A stretch of DNA of 64,000 nucleotides, from NCBI GenBank assembly GCA_021018815.1, contig JAITYX010000089.1, positions 2,046,001-2,110,000 of the forward strand. The letters run 5' to 3'. The stretch is from Talinum fruticosum (taxonomy: Eukaryota; Streptophyta; Magnoliopsida; Caryophyllales; Talinaceae). The stretch's first letter is position 1. The number at the start of each line of letters is the position of its first letter. The notes below the pieces were generated by a model. It made no database searches and had not been told where the DNA came from. It saw nothing but the letters and a program-made list of their open reading frames with translations. The translations under genes and the position numbers were made by a program. Below, piece after piece: positions 1 through 11,500 of the stretch.

Positions 1-1178
1 TTTCTGGTCATGCCTTTCGGCCTCACGAATGCACCGACCACATTTTGCACACTCATAAATAAAGTACTTGCTCCTTACCTTGATCACTTTGTAGTAGTCT
101 ACTTGGATGACATTGTCATCTATAATAAGATTCTCGAGGAGCATGTGGAACACTTGCGGAAAGTGTTCTCGACCTTGAGGGACAACCATTTGTATATCAA
201 GAAGGAGAAGTGTGCCTTAAAGTAATTTGAGGGACCAGATCCGCGAGGGGCTTAAGCGTGATCACTTGGCACGAGACCATCATCAACCTCGTACAGGAAG
301 GAAAGACAAGGAGATTATGGGTTGATGGGGTTCTAGTATTCACAAAAGGCAAATGCCTTTACGTGCATGCATACGACAACCTGCGGAAGGAAGTCGTAAA
401 TGAGTGCCTTTATAGTAAATGGGTGGGACATCCGGGTCTACACCGTACGCTCGCTTTTGTGAGCGATTCTTATTATTAGCCTCACTTGAAGGACGATGTC
501 GAGGCCTATGTGAGGACTTGTCTTGTGTGCCAGCAAGACAAGATTGAGCAAGGAGCTCCTGTAGGGATCTTGGAGCCACTTCGTGTTCCCGATAGGCTGT
601 GGGAAAGTGTCTCTATGGATTTCACTGTGGGCTTACCTACGAGTGACGGGTGTAATTGGGTCATTGTAGTGGTAGATCGGTACTCCAAGTACGCGACCTT
701 CATTCCGACACCTAAGGAATGTTCAGCCAAGCGGTCGCTTAACTATTCTTCAAGCATGTGGTAAAGTATTAGGGTCTGCCGTATTCGATAGCGAGTGATC
801 GGGACACTCGCTTCACGAGTCGTTTCTAGACGGAGCTATTTAAGCTCATGGGGTCCGAACTTAACTTCTAGACCAGCTTTCACCCACAAAGTGATGGACA
901 GACAGAAAGGGTGAATGCGCTTTTGGAGCTATACTTGAGGCATTACATGTGTACCAATCAACGAGATTGGGCAAAGCTACTTGATGTAGCTCAATTCTCA
1001 TACAACTTGCAAAGGAATTCGTTCGCGATCGTTACATGACAGCAACCTCTAACTCCGAGTACAATCGCCATAGGTTATAAGGATCCTAGCCCGCCAGACA
1101 TTCAAGTTCGCCAAGGACTGGAATGACTAATTAGAAGGAGAAAGCCAAGAATAAGGTAGTATTTGAAGGAATGAAGTG
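1..1178 (+). mobile_element. Ty3/gypsy-type retrotransposon remnant (RT end, integrase)
   Basis: The window opens inside a decayed Ty3-type pol region. Positions 10-225 encode the end of the reverse transcriptase palm, with the MPFGLTNAP motif and the YLDDIVIY catalytic box. From about 258 the reading passes directly to the integrase zinc domain (HPGLHR, then CLVCQQDK near 523-543), so the RNase H region is missing and an internal deletion is likely. The integrase core follows in several frames: SMDFTVGLP (about 612), a second-Asp segment SDRDTRF (about 797) and [12 protein letters not shown] (about 883-917). Stops and frameshifts interrupt every frame, so this copy cannot be functional. The 5' part lies outside the window. 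The clade was not resolved; chromodomain and LTR are not visible. Confidence 0.9.
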
Positions 1179-1179
1179 G

Positions 1180-2600
1180 CGATTGTACTCGAACCCTTAT
1201 AACCTATGGCGATTACCCATTTGAATGTGCAAAGAAGTAATTGGCGATGGACTTCCATATTTCTCCTTATACACCGATGCCGGTAAAGACTTTGGGTTGT
1301 TATGAAGTTTACACGCTTGCTTCATTCTCGGTGTCAAACTAAAAGATCGAACATCTCTAATACCCAACCGGCCATACCCTTGGGTAATCACAAAACCTCC
1401 TGTTTAGTGCGAGTGTAATATCTTCCTATATGCTTTATTCCCCCTACACACACACAAATAAAATAATAGAGTTAAAAATATTCAACACCTTAAAGGGAAC
1501 CTTGAAGACAAACAAGATGTGTTGATTAAGACTAAATGAATAAGAATCAATCCACCGACTATAGACAAGTAAATCTGCTTTCCAACTTTGGAGTCTTTTT
1601 GAAACTTGTTGGAATAGGAAATCAAAGTGGGAGATATTCCTCAATGGAATCAACGGAGTTGATCCAATATACCTGTCAAACCCTTCTCTGCTTGGAAATT
1701 AAACACTAGTTTAAAACCATGCTTATCCTCTTCCTCAACATTTGGTGAGAACAAAATCATTTATTTATCCACACGGACCATTCGTCCGAGAAGAAAAGCA
1801 AAAGTCTGTAAAAATATTCTTCAACGTTAATATTGAATTAACATTGACCTTTGTGAAGAATAACGCGTCATCTCTAAAGAACAAATGGGATAACATATGG
1901 CTTCCTTTGGCCACTTTTACCGTTTGTAATGAGGAAAACCGCATACCTTGAGTTAGATTAACCGAGAATACCTTCATACATAATAGAAACAGATAAGGGG
2001 ATAAAAAGTCTCCATTTCCAAGACCCACAAGGAGTAATGGTCTTAGTTTCACGTCCATTTACCATCATTATATAATGAATTGATGAAACACACTCGCATT
2101 ATGCGATTGACCATTTTTCCGACAGGCTACTTTTTACAACTTCAAGTCCAAAAATCCTATCTCACTCTATATAAGCTTTACTCATATCCACTTCAAGAGT
2201 TGCCATGATTTTTCCCGACTTTTTGCCCCAATATAGGTGATGACTTCACGTGCTAATAAACAACTACCAATAATCCTTCGCCTTGGCACGAAGCATTATG
2301 ATATGGCCCAGTGACCTTAGTCATAATAGGTATCAACCGATTCACCGGACTTAGAAATGATTTTATAAAATACATTACATAGGCTGATCGGTCAAAGGTC
2401 CTTTATAGAAGTGGGATTATCCACTATATGGATAAGAACAATCAAAGTATGATTGATAGCCCAAAACAAATTTCCATAATTCAGTATATGGACAATAGCT
2501 TGGGAGATATCAGGTCCTACAATATGCCATAGCCTCCGGTAGAAACAAGTCGGAATGTCATCCAACCCCGGTGACTTATTTCGATTTTTTAGGACGAGAC
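1180..2600 (-). mobile_element. LINE (non-LTR) reverse transcriptase remnant
   Basis: Read on the minus strand, this stretch keeps the order of a plant L1-type RT. A DMSKAY segment near 2200 (motif A region) is followed by the SPYLFLLCM motif and a degenerate catalytic box FRDDALFF (usual form FADD) within 1765-2058. Next come VSKRLQSWK (1444-1653) and a GLGIRDVRSF segment (1197-1391), which normally lie downstream of the RT catalytic core. Stops and frame changes are frequent and no poly(A) end is visible, because the 3' side meets the Ty3-type remnant near 1180. It is an inactive fragment. The edges are approximate. Confidence 0.8.
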
Positions 2601-5100
2601 AATTATTATCTCAGCCAACACTTATATTTTATATTTGAATCCTGCAACTTTAGACTTATACAATAAAAAAACAATCATCTTTAGTTTTATATAAGTGCCT
2701 TTAATTTTTAGTTCTTTCACTTTAATATTTACTCTCATACATGACTCTAAAATCACTACTATACCTTTTTTCACTATATTTTCTAAATAAATTTAAAGTT
2801 TACCATCTCATAACTTTACTATTGCAACCACTATTTGTGTTGTCATCGTATTGATAAACTATCCAACAATTAAAAATTACGACCACCAAAATTTGTTCTC
2901 CACCAATAGATTCATCGATGATATTGTTGTGTCGGAAAATGTCATTTGCCCTCACAACCTCCATTCATTCTCCTATCTTCCAATTCTTATTCTTTATCTT
3001 TACTGGGCTATACCCTTGCTATGTAAGGGCATTAATTATTTTTTTAATAATTTAATAATTTTTAATTTTATTATTTCTAATTAATTTCTAACAATAAAAA
3101 ATAATTATAAGATAAAAAATAATTATTTTTTCAAATAAAAATAATAATTGATATATTAGATTATATAATTTATTATAAACAGTAAATAGATATGTCTCTT
3201 TATTTTTTCTATTTTGATTAATATACTTTTTATTCGTAATTTCTATTATATTTAATGTTAATGTGAATAGTCCCAACATAAATTGAATTAAAATTACATT
3301 GAATCTACTACCTATTTGACATCCTACGTGACATCTTATGTGTTACTCATATATTACTTCAACTCAAATATATATATATATATATATGATTTGACATTTT
3401 ATCATTACTTTGTAATTACCTTGATTAAAAAAATCACTTATAATTAGCTAAAAACTACCTTTTGCAATCAACAATTTAACATAAATTAAAGCCACATTGA
3501 AAGAAAGCACAGTGCATTCCGGTGACTTAAGAAAAGTTATAGACAATTAAAAAAAGTATAATGACAATAAGACATTCCCAATTCACATCCTTGTTGACTT
3601 AAATCACTCTTACCATGCAAAATAGTAAGAAATAGTGCGGGCAAGGTGTGGGACACGTATATTTTCTTTTCAAGCAAAAAATAGTGAAAAATAAAGAAAT
3701 CGTAATATAATGGTGATTTTAGGAGTATTGTACATGTTAACAAGATGATGCTAAAATATTAAGAAAAAAATATACACGTGGAAAAAAACTTTGTTCCGTA
3801 ATATTTGCAAAAGTAGGTCAAATACGATAAGCTTTGACTATATTTCAAGAAGAAAACTTCTATAAGTGATAATTTAAAGTAATATTATAATATTTTAAAA
3901 AACAATTTCATATTCTACATTTATAATTAATAAAAATTGTAAAAAAGCAATATATTCTATCAACTTCGACAAATATAATGTGGCAGAAGTAGTATAAAAG
4001 TTGAGTTCGTGGTAGTGTTGATAATGAATTCAAATTGTATTTAAGAGAGCATTTTCCAATATATGACTCAAAATTGGATCATAAAGTGGGCTGATGACAT
4101 GCAACATCCCATGAACCGACTTTTTTGTGCCCATGATCTCATGCTGCATAATACAGTAATCATCACATATGCTCGCCAAATAAAATATTTTTTTCAAAGA
4201 ACCCTCAACAAAACATATTTTACTAGTTTACTTTATTTTGTAAAAGTATTAATATTTATATTTTTCAGATGTAGAAGTTATGCTTTATATTTTTACAAAT
4301 TTATAATAATTTTATGCTCAATTATTTAATTAACGAAATTAAAATAATTTTTTTCTTCATTGAGAAAGGCACATGATGCATTTATTTTGTTAAAGACTAC
4401 AAGTTTTGGACAGGCTCAATGTTTACATTAAGATAATTTTCTGGGCAAATCCAAATTGACGCCTAGTGGTATAGTTTCTAAGTTCATCGTCATTATATAT
4501 TGATGGTTCAAACCCAAATTTACGCCTAATGGTATAGTTTCTAAGCTCATCATTATTCTATATTGATGGTTCTCTTTGTGATGAACTGACAATGACATAC
4601 TTAACTTAGTTGTTAGAGTATTGCTTTCATACGATGGGAGTCATTGGTACAAATTTAATAAGTAACCTTTTATTTTTCTGTAGTTATATAAATTTTTTTA
4701 AAGAAAAAGGCAGTATATTATGCTAAAACACAATAAATTGGCTAGAGTCATTGCTTAATAAAATCCACACCAAAAAAATTAATTAATATAAATAATTAAA
4801 ATTGTTAAAACACAATTAATATAATTTTTAAAACAAATACAATTATAAAAACGACTTAGCGCACCTAATCGTCATCCCGTTTCTATCACTTAGCCACAAC
4901 CATATTCTACCACCAACAAACACAAACCTTGACCGCCTTCGCGGACAACACCAAAAGATATCTTAGGGGATGATTTTGGGCCCTTTTTTTGGGTAAAATA
5001 ATCACCCATTATCAACTACTGCCCAGTATCAACTATTTTCAGCCGCCTTTCACACAAAAATCCGCATTCACCTACACTCAAAACGGTCGGGTCGGATCGG
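2601..5100. other. AT-rich intergenic region
   Basis: No gene recognised. The stretch is AT-rich with short simple repeats, for example a TA tract at about 3370-3387. Open frames here are short and without recognisable motifs. A 63-bp tandem duplication lies at 4452-4571. The last part is presumably the distal upstream region of SEC23. Confidence 0.6.
4452..4571. repeat. Tandem duplication of a 63-bp unit
   Basis: Two head-to-tail copies of about 60 bases start at 4452 and 4515 and share CGCCTA(G/A)TGGTATAG and ATATTGATGGTTC with a few substitutions. The unit superficially resembles tRNA A and B boxes, but the ends do not pair as an acceptor stem, so it is recorded only as a duplication. Confidence 0.75.
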
Positions 5101-5557
5101 GTCGAACAAGTTTATTTTTTATTTTTTAAATCGACGATTCCAAATTCGGCCTCCGTGCTAAGAGCTTCTAGTGTTTGATGTTCTCGCCGGTCGCTGTCGG
5201 AGAAGACGGATGGGATCGCTGATTCTCTGTCTTTCATGTTTTTGATGTTGATTTGATTATCTGATTACATCAATTTAAGGATTTTGCCGTTCTTTTGGTA
5301 TTTGGTCGGAGCTGCAAATGTGATCGTCATAGGGATTATAAATTCGGGATTTCATCGTAAAAGCGTGAATATTTGGGGTTTGGGTTTTTCATAGATGATT
5401 ATCGATTTAGGGTTGTTGGGATTTAGGGAGGGGATCTAATTTTGAGTCCTGTGATCCCTCGATCTTGAGCGGAGCGGGGCAAAGAATATAGAGTCCCGCG
5501 ATCCAATTCTGCGTGTATAGATTAGATTGGATCGGTTATTTCTGGAGCGGCTGCTCA
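5101..5557 (+). promoter_or_regulatory. Probable SEC23 5' leader and proximal promoter
   Basis: GC content rises from about 5080 and the sequence is free of recognisable repeats up to the start codon, as expected for a leader. No clear TATA box was found and the transcription start cannot be placed. The first ATG of the conserved protein frame is at 5558, so upstream in-frame sequence is treated as untranslated. Confidence 0.4.
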
Positions 5558-8500
5558 ATGGCTGTTACACCGGAGAATAAAGCAAGCCCTCCAAGATTTG
5601 TTGCTCCATTGCTACAGACGGAGCAGATTGGGTCTGCTTCTGGCGGTAGGACTCCGAATGTACTATCACCGGGGGACGGCAATGCGCCTCAATTGAGCAC
5701 TCCTCCTGGGCCTCCTGTGTTCTCCTCACCGTTAAGGCCGGCTGCCGTCCCTTTTCGAACCTCGCCGGCTTCTCCTCAGCCCATGGCTTTGCCTCCAACT
5801 TCTTCTTCAACCTTGCCCCCTCTTCCCCTCCCAGTTTTGCTAATACCTCGCCTCCTCATCACTTCCATGAGGATTCCCTTGCCGTTGGAGGAATGCCTCA
5901 TGTTCTCTTTTCTGCTCACAAGGTATGTCTTCCGTTCTCTCTCTTCCTCTACTACAGCTCAAACGATTACCTGATTCTTGCTATTTTACCGCATTATATT
6001 TTTTGCTGCGTTAACTAATGTCACTCGTTTATGTTTCGGTTTCAATTTACATATGAATCATAATTGCGTCATTGGGTGGGCTTTCAATTAAAAAATACTC
6101 ACATGAGAGCACTTGCTTGTGTATATCTATACTTAGTTAGCACTAGGCTGGCAACAGGAAGAGGGTGATGGTCCAACAGCCCTAAACCTCACCAAAACCT
6201 TGGAAGATTCCTGTGATCACTCTCTCTCTGTGTCTCTCTATCACTCTTCAAACACCAAGAAGCCTCTAGTAGATCTATTACGTGTTAAATGAATGTTTAC
6301 AAAATGGGCAGTAGTAGATCTAAAGGTCGTAAATTGACATTTTTTTTGGTTGAGCGCAATGGGCATGAAAATTATAAATCATAAAAGCACACGCTTGTGA
6401 CTCACGATCGGAGATTTATAAACTTGTGTGCATACGCGTGTTTTTCCCCCTTTGGGGAGATGGTTTAAGGTGGGTGCGTGTAGGTCTTGTTTGACTCTGG
6501 CATAGGCTTATACTCGCTCCCTCCGAAAAAAAAACAAATTAAAAAAATTTCAGAACGATTCTGAGTGAATATGTGTGAATGTGTGCACGTATGCTTGCGA
6601 GAGAGATGCTAAATAAATAGATCCACGACTACTCAACTCCACAAGGGATGGAGCTTCAAAATGAATATTGTAGGCAGTGTATTTTGAAGCAGTGTATTTT
6701 GAACACATGCTTCTTAGAAATGAGGAAAATTATCACATGGATTACATGGGCCTTTTTAATACAATAATGTTATCTGTCAAAGGCAGATTGATGTATCTTC
6801 TGGTAGCCGAGGCACAGAATCATCAATTTTCTGCTTGAAACAGCCTCTAAGGAATCCTCCACTGATATCATATCTTGTTTCGGGCTATAAAATTTTTTGC
6901 AGCTAGTTCTTAAACGAACTTTGCTAGGGATTTTGTGCATTGAGATTGAAGGGAGAGAAGTGGAATGTGGGAATTGTGAAAAGATGGGAGGAGGGTGTGC
7001 GGCCTCTTTTGTTTGCTAGTGAGATATGTCTACGTGATGAAGCTGTCTCTGATACCTGTGCTATTTTTTTATCTTCAAGATTTTCCATGCATACATTGAT
7101 CCTCTTTCGCGATTTCTATTACCTTTTACTGGTCGTCTCTCAAATGTGTTCGTATGTATGGTTGTGAAGTTGTCCATATTGTTGGGTGTATTTTTTCATT
7201 TCATTTATGTGATTTTTTTACATCTATGGTTGTCTCCTTCTGCATGTGTGTATGTGCGCGCGCGCGTGTGTGCGTGTGCATGTGTGTTCATGCATGAACG
7301 TGTATGTACAATTACGAAACTGTCTTGATTGCATGATGTCTTCTGATCGCCTGTGTTACTTGTGCAATCTTCTGTAGTTTCCATTACAATCAGTGTGTGC
7401 TCTGAGACTAAAGCACATCTAGTCTGGCACAGTGTGTATTTCTTAGAAGCTTGATTTGATGCCGTTTTATAATGAGCTGATTAATTTTTAGGCTGTAGGT
7501 GTAGCCTTGAAGCATGTACATGCTTCCGCTGAAGTTTGTGAGGGACTTGAGCGTGAATGCTGAACTCCTGCTAGGCTGCCACAAACTTCTGAACTTCGTC
7601 TGAAGAAATCTTTGTCTATGGAATAGAAATTCAGATTATTTTTCTCCGATGATTTATCTCTTTTGATATTTTGCAGATACTAAAACAGAAAAAGCAAGCC
7701 AATGTGCCCAGTTTGGGGTTTGGAGCATTGATTTCACCTGGGAGAGAGATCTCACAAGGCCCTCAAATAATTCAGCGTGATCCTCATCGCTGCCAAAATT
7801 GTGGGGCTTATCCAAATCCGTATTGTAATATCTTACCTGGCTCAGGACAGTGGCAATGTGTTGTTTGTTGTAACTTGAATGCAAGTGATGGGGAATATGT
7901 AGCATCGAGCAACGAAGAGCTTCGAAGTTTTCCAGAACTGTCCTCTTTGATGGTCGATTATGTTCAAACAGGGAGCAGAATACCAGGATTTGTCCCAGTT
8001 TCAGATTCAAGGATGTCAGCTCCTATTATCCTTGTCATTGATGAGTGTTTAGATGAGCCACACCTCCAGCATTTGCAGAGTTCTCTGCATGCTTTTCTTG
8101 ACTCGCTTCCCCCAATGACAAGGATTGGAATTATTTCATATGGGAGGACTGTTTCAGTTTATGACTTTTCTGAGGAATCAACTGCATCTGCTGATGTGCT
8201 CCCTGGTGACAAGTCACCAGATGAGGAGAGCTTGAAGGCTTTGATTTATGGGACAGGTTTGTACCTGTCTACCTTGCATGCTTCACTTCCTGTAGCACAT
8301 ACAATTTTCTCCTCGTTGAGACCATACAAAGCAAATGTCCCAGAGGCCTCTAGAGACCGCTGCTTAGGTACTGCTGTGGAGGTGGCCCTGGCAATCATTC
8401 AAGGGCCGTCTGCTGAAATGTCACGAGGTGTGGTTAAAAGGCCAGGAGGTAATGGTCGTTTGATCGTGTGTGCTGCTGGTCCCAATACTTACGGTCCGGG

Positions 8501-11500
8501 ATCGGTTCCTCACTCCTTCAATCACCCCAACTATCCCTATCTTGAGAAAACCACAATGAAGTGGATGGAACATTTAGGCCGAGAGGCTCATAGACAGCAT
8601 ACAGTTGTTGATATATTATGTGCTGGAACATGCCCTGTTAGAGTTCCTGTTTTGCAACCTCTTACAAGGGCATCTGGCGGGGTCCTTATCCTTCACGATG
8701 ATTTTGGGGAGGCATTTGGTGTGAACTTGCAGAGAGCATCCAATAGAGCTGCTGGTTCCCATGGCTTGCTGGAAATACGATGTCCTGACGATATTGCCAT
8801 TACTCAAGTTGTTGGTCCCGGGAGGAAGCTCCCATGGATTCACAGGAAAATTTTAAGAATGATGCCTCTGTTTCCATTCAAATGCTAAGCGTCGAAGAAA
8901 CACAAAACTTCTCAATTTTCATGGAAACCAAAAGAGACATGAAGACTGATTATGTGTTTTTCCAGTTTGCGATACAATATTCTAATGTCTACCAAGCTGA
9001 GATTACGAGAGTGATTACTGTGAGATTGCCTACTGTTGATAGTGTTTCAGCTTATCTGGATAGTGTTCAAGATGAAGTGGCTGCAGTTTTGATTGCCAAG
9101 AAGACTCTTCTGCGTGCCAAGACAGCCTCAGAAGCAATTGATATGCGTTTGACATTAGATGAAAGAGTTAAGGATATTGCCATGAAGTTTGGTGCACAGG
9201 TTCCAAAATCAAAACTTCATAAATTCCCTAGAGAACTTTCCTTATTGCCAGAGCATTTGTTCCATCTTAGAAGAGGTCCACTGCTGGGAAGCATTGTTGG
9301 TCATGAAGATGAGAGATCTGTGTTGAGAAATTTATTTCTCAATGCATCTTATGATCTCTCTCTGCGCATGGTAGCGCCTCGATGCCTGATGCATCGGGAG
9401 GGGGCACCTTTGAGGAGCTTCCTGCTTATGATCTGGCAATGCAGTCAGATACCGCTGTTGTCCTGGACCATGGTACAGATATCTTCATTTGGTTGGTAAG
9501 CTTTTCTATTTCCTTTTGTAATTATTCCCTGTTTCCTAGGGCATCATATATGATGCTGCCTTATGATTTTGTTTTAAATCTCAATTATTGTTAAGCGTAG
9601 TGTGCTATATACGCGTGAAAGCTAGGATTCCAAAGTTGATAAATTATGCTTGTTATCTGCTATTTTTCTTTATAATCAGTTTTAGGACAAGAGTAATAGA
9701 TTTACTCCAAAATTGATGGAGATTTTTCTTTTGTAATTATTCCCTGTTTCCTAGGACCATGATTTTGTTTACTTTATTTTAACTAAAAGAAACTGATGGA
9801 GATTTACTCCAAAATTAAACTCTCAATTTTATTTCATATCTAACTCTGAAAATAAAACCACACTAAAGGGCCTTTATAGTTTAAAATTCCTTCGATAAAA
9901 AAAAATATTTAAAACTCCTAACAGGATAAGGAAACTAACGTAATATCCTAATATAACTAAAATACTACTTTCCTAAACAATGGTAAAGCTAGTATCTTAA
10001 TATCTAAAACTGATCTGGAGTCTACTAGTCACTTGCTGTTGCATTACCCCTTTGCTAGAGCTGTATGGGAGTTAGCCTTTAGTTGTTTGGGAGTCTCTTG
10101 GGTTCTTTCAAACTTAGGAGTCATCTTGTGGCTTGGGAAGGCTACTTTGGGAGAAGGCCTAAAGAGAAGAAAACCTTGCTTATCTCACATGCCATTTTTC
10201 GGAGCATTTGGTGCGAGAGGAACTGGAGTCTTCCAGGGAGTGGAGACTTCTTTTCAACGCTTTAAGGATAAGATTACGAAGACTCTCTACTTTTGGGATA
10301 GTAGCTACTTTTGCCAATCTTCTTTTGATTTTGTAGATAGTCCACATTTTGGATGTATATAGTCCTTTTGTAGGATGCTTGCTTTGCACCCATCCACTTG
10401 ATTCAGTATATATTCTCTTTTTCTTATAAAAAACATACCCTATAAATTTAAACCTGAACTAACTATCAAAATACAATGATGTCCTAAACCTAATATCACC
10501 ATAAACTATGAAATTCTTATTTCCTCTCCCTTAGATTAAACTCGACCACGAATTTTGAAGAAAAGGAGAATCAGGAGCCTCGGACCATCTGGCTTGATTC
10601 TCCTTTGATCGAGAGGACTCGAAAAATATATGTTCAAAGTAGTCCATGGAAGTATTAAGGAATTCCTCAGAAATTATGTCCTTTTTGATAGATTTATTAA
10701 GAAGCTTAGGCTCCTCTCTTGAAGGTCTTAACAGTGCATTTGCTACCTCCAATACCTTGTCTTCATGTTCTGTTTCTTCGTTGGTCTCCTCATGGAGAGC
10801 AACAACTTGAACTAGAACACCGGCCAAAAATTTTCAATCTGCAAGTTATCTTTAGGCTTGGGTTCTTCAATGGTGAACTCTGGTTTTGGTGTTGATTTCC
10901 TAGGCTTTGTTGTTGATTTATTTGATCATCTAGTGTCTTCTTCATTTCATTTTTTCCTTCATGGTGAGTGCCTTCTCTGAATTCAGCAGCATGTCTATGA
11001 TAACCTTCAAATAAAGATTTCGTTATTGGTCTTAGATTTGACTAGGGGAAACACTATAGCCATTTGGAGGGATAGGGCGGCAGATTCGGCATATGGCATC
11101 CCATAATATACTTCAGTTACACTGTCATAGAGTACTAGATGCCGATAAATAAGCCATGAAATCATCAATATGATAAAGACCAATAATTGCATGTCCAGAT
11201 TACACTAGGAATTCCCTAGAGTATCAATATTTCAAGATAGAAGGATTGTCCAAATCTGCTATGCCATATCATACTACATGATAATTTATGGCTGCATTTG
11301 ACTACATACAATCAATGGATGGTAAATTGAAAAAATTGGTTGTGGATATTGGGTGTGGAAAACGAATATTGGGGATTTTCAGATGGTGGGAGTGTGGTGG
11401 CAGTTGGTGCAGATTGTTTTACGACACCAACGACTTCACAATTGTTGATGAGGTGATTAAAAATCAGAATCAGTCCCAAAGGACGGCCCTGGTTGGCACA

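Noticed and set aside
4452..4571. Two tandem tRNA genes or pseudogenes
   Set aside because: Segments look like A and B boxes, but no acceptor stem or anticodon arm can be formed. Kept only as a tandem duplication.
7146..7328. A 60-aa Cys/Val-rich protein
   Set aside because: The frame is produced by the GT/GC microsatellite in SEC23 intron 1.
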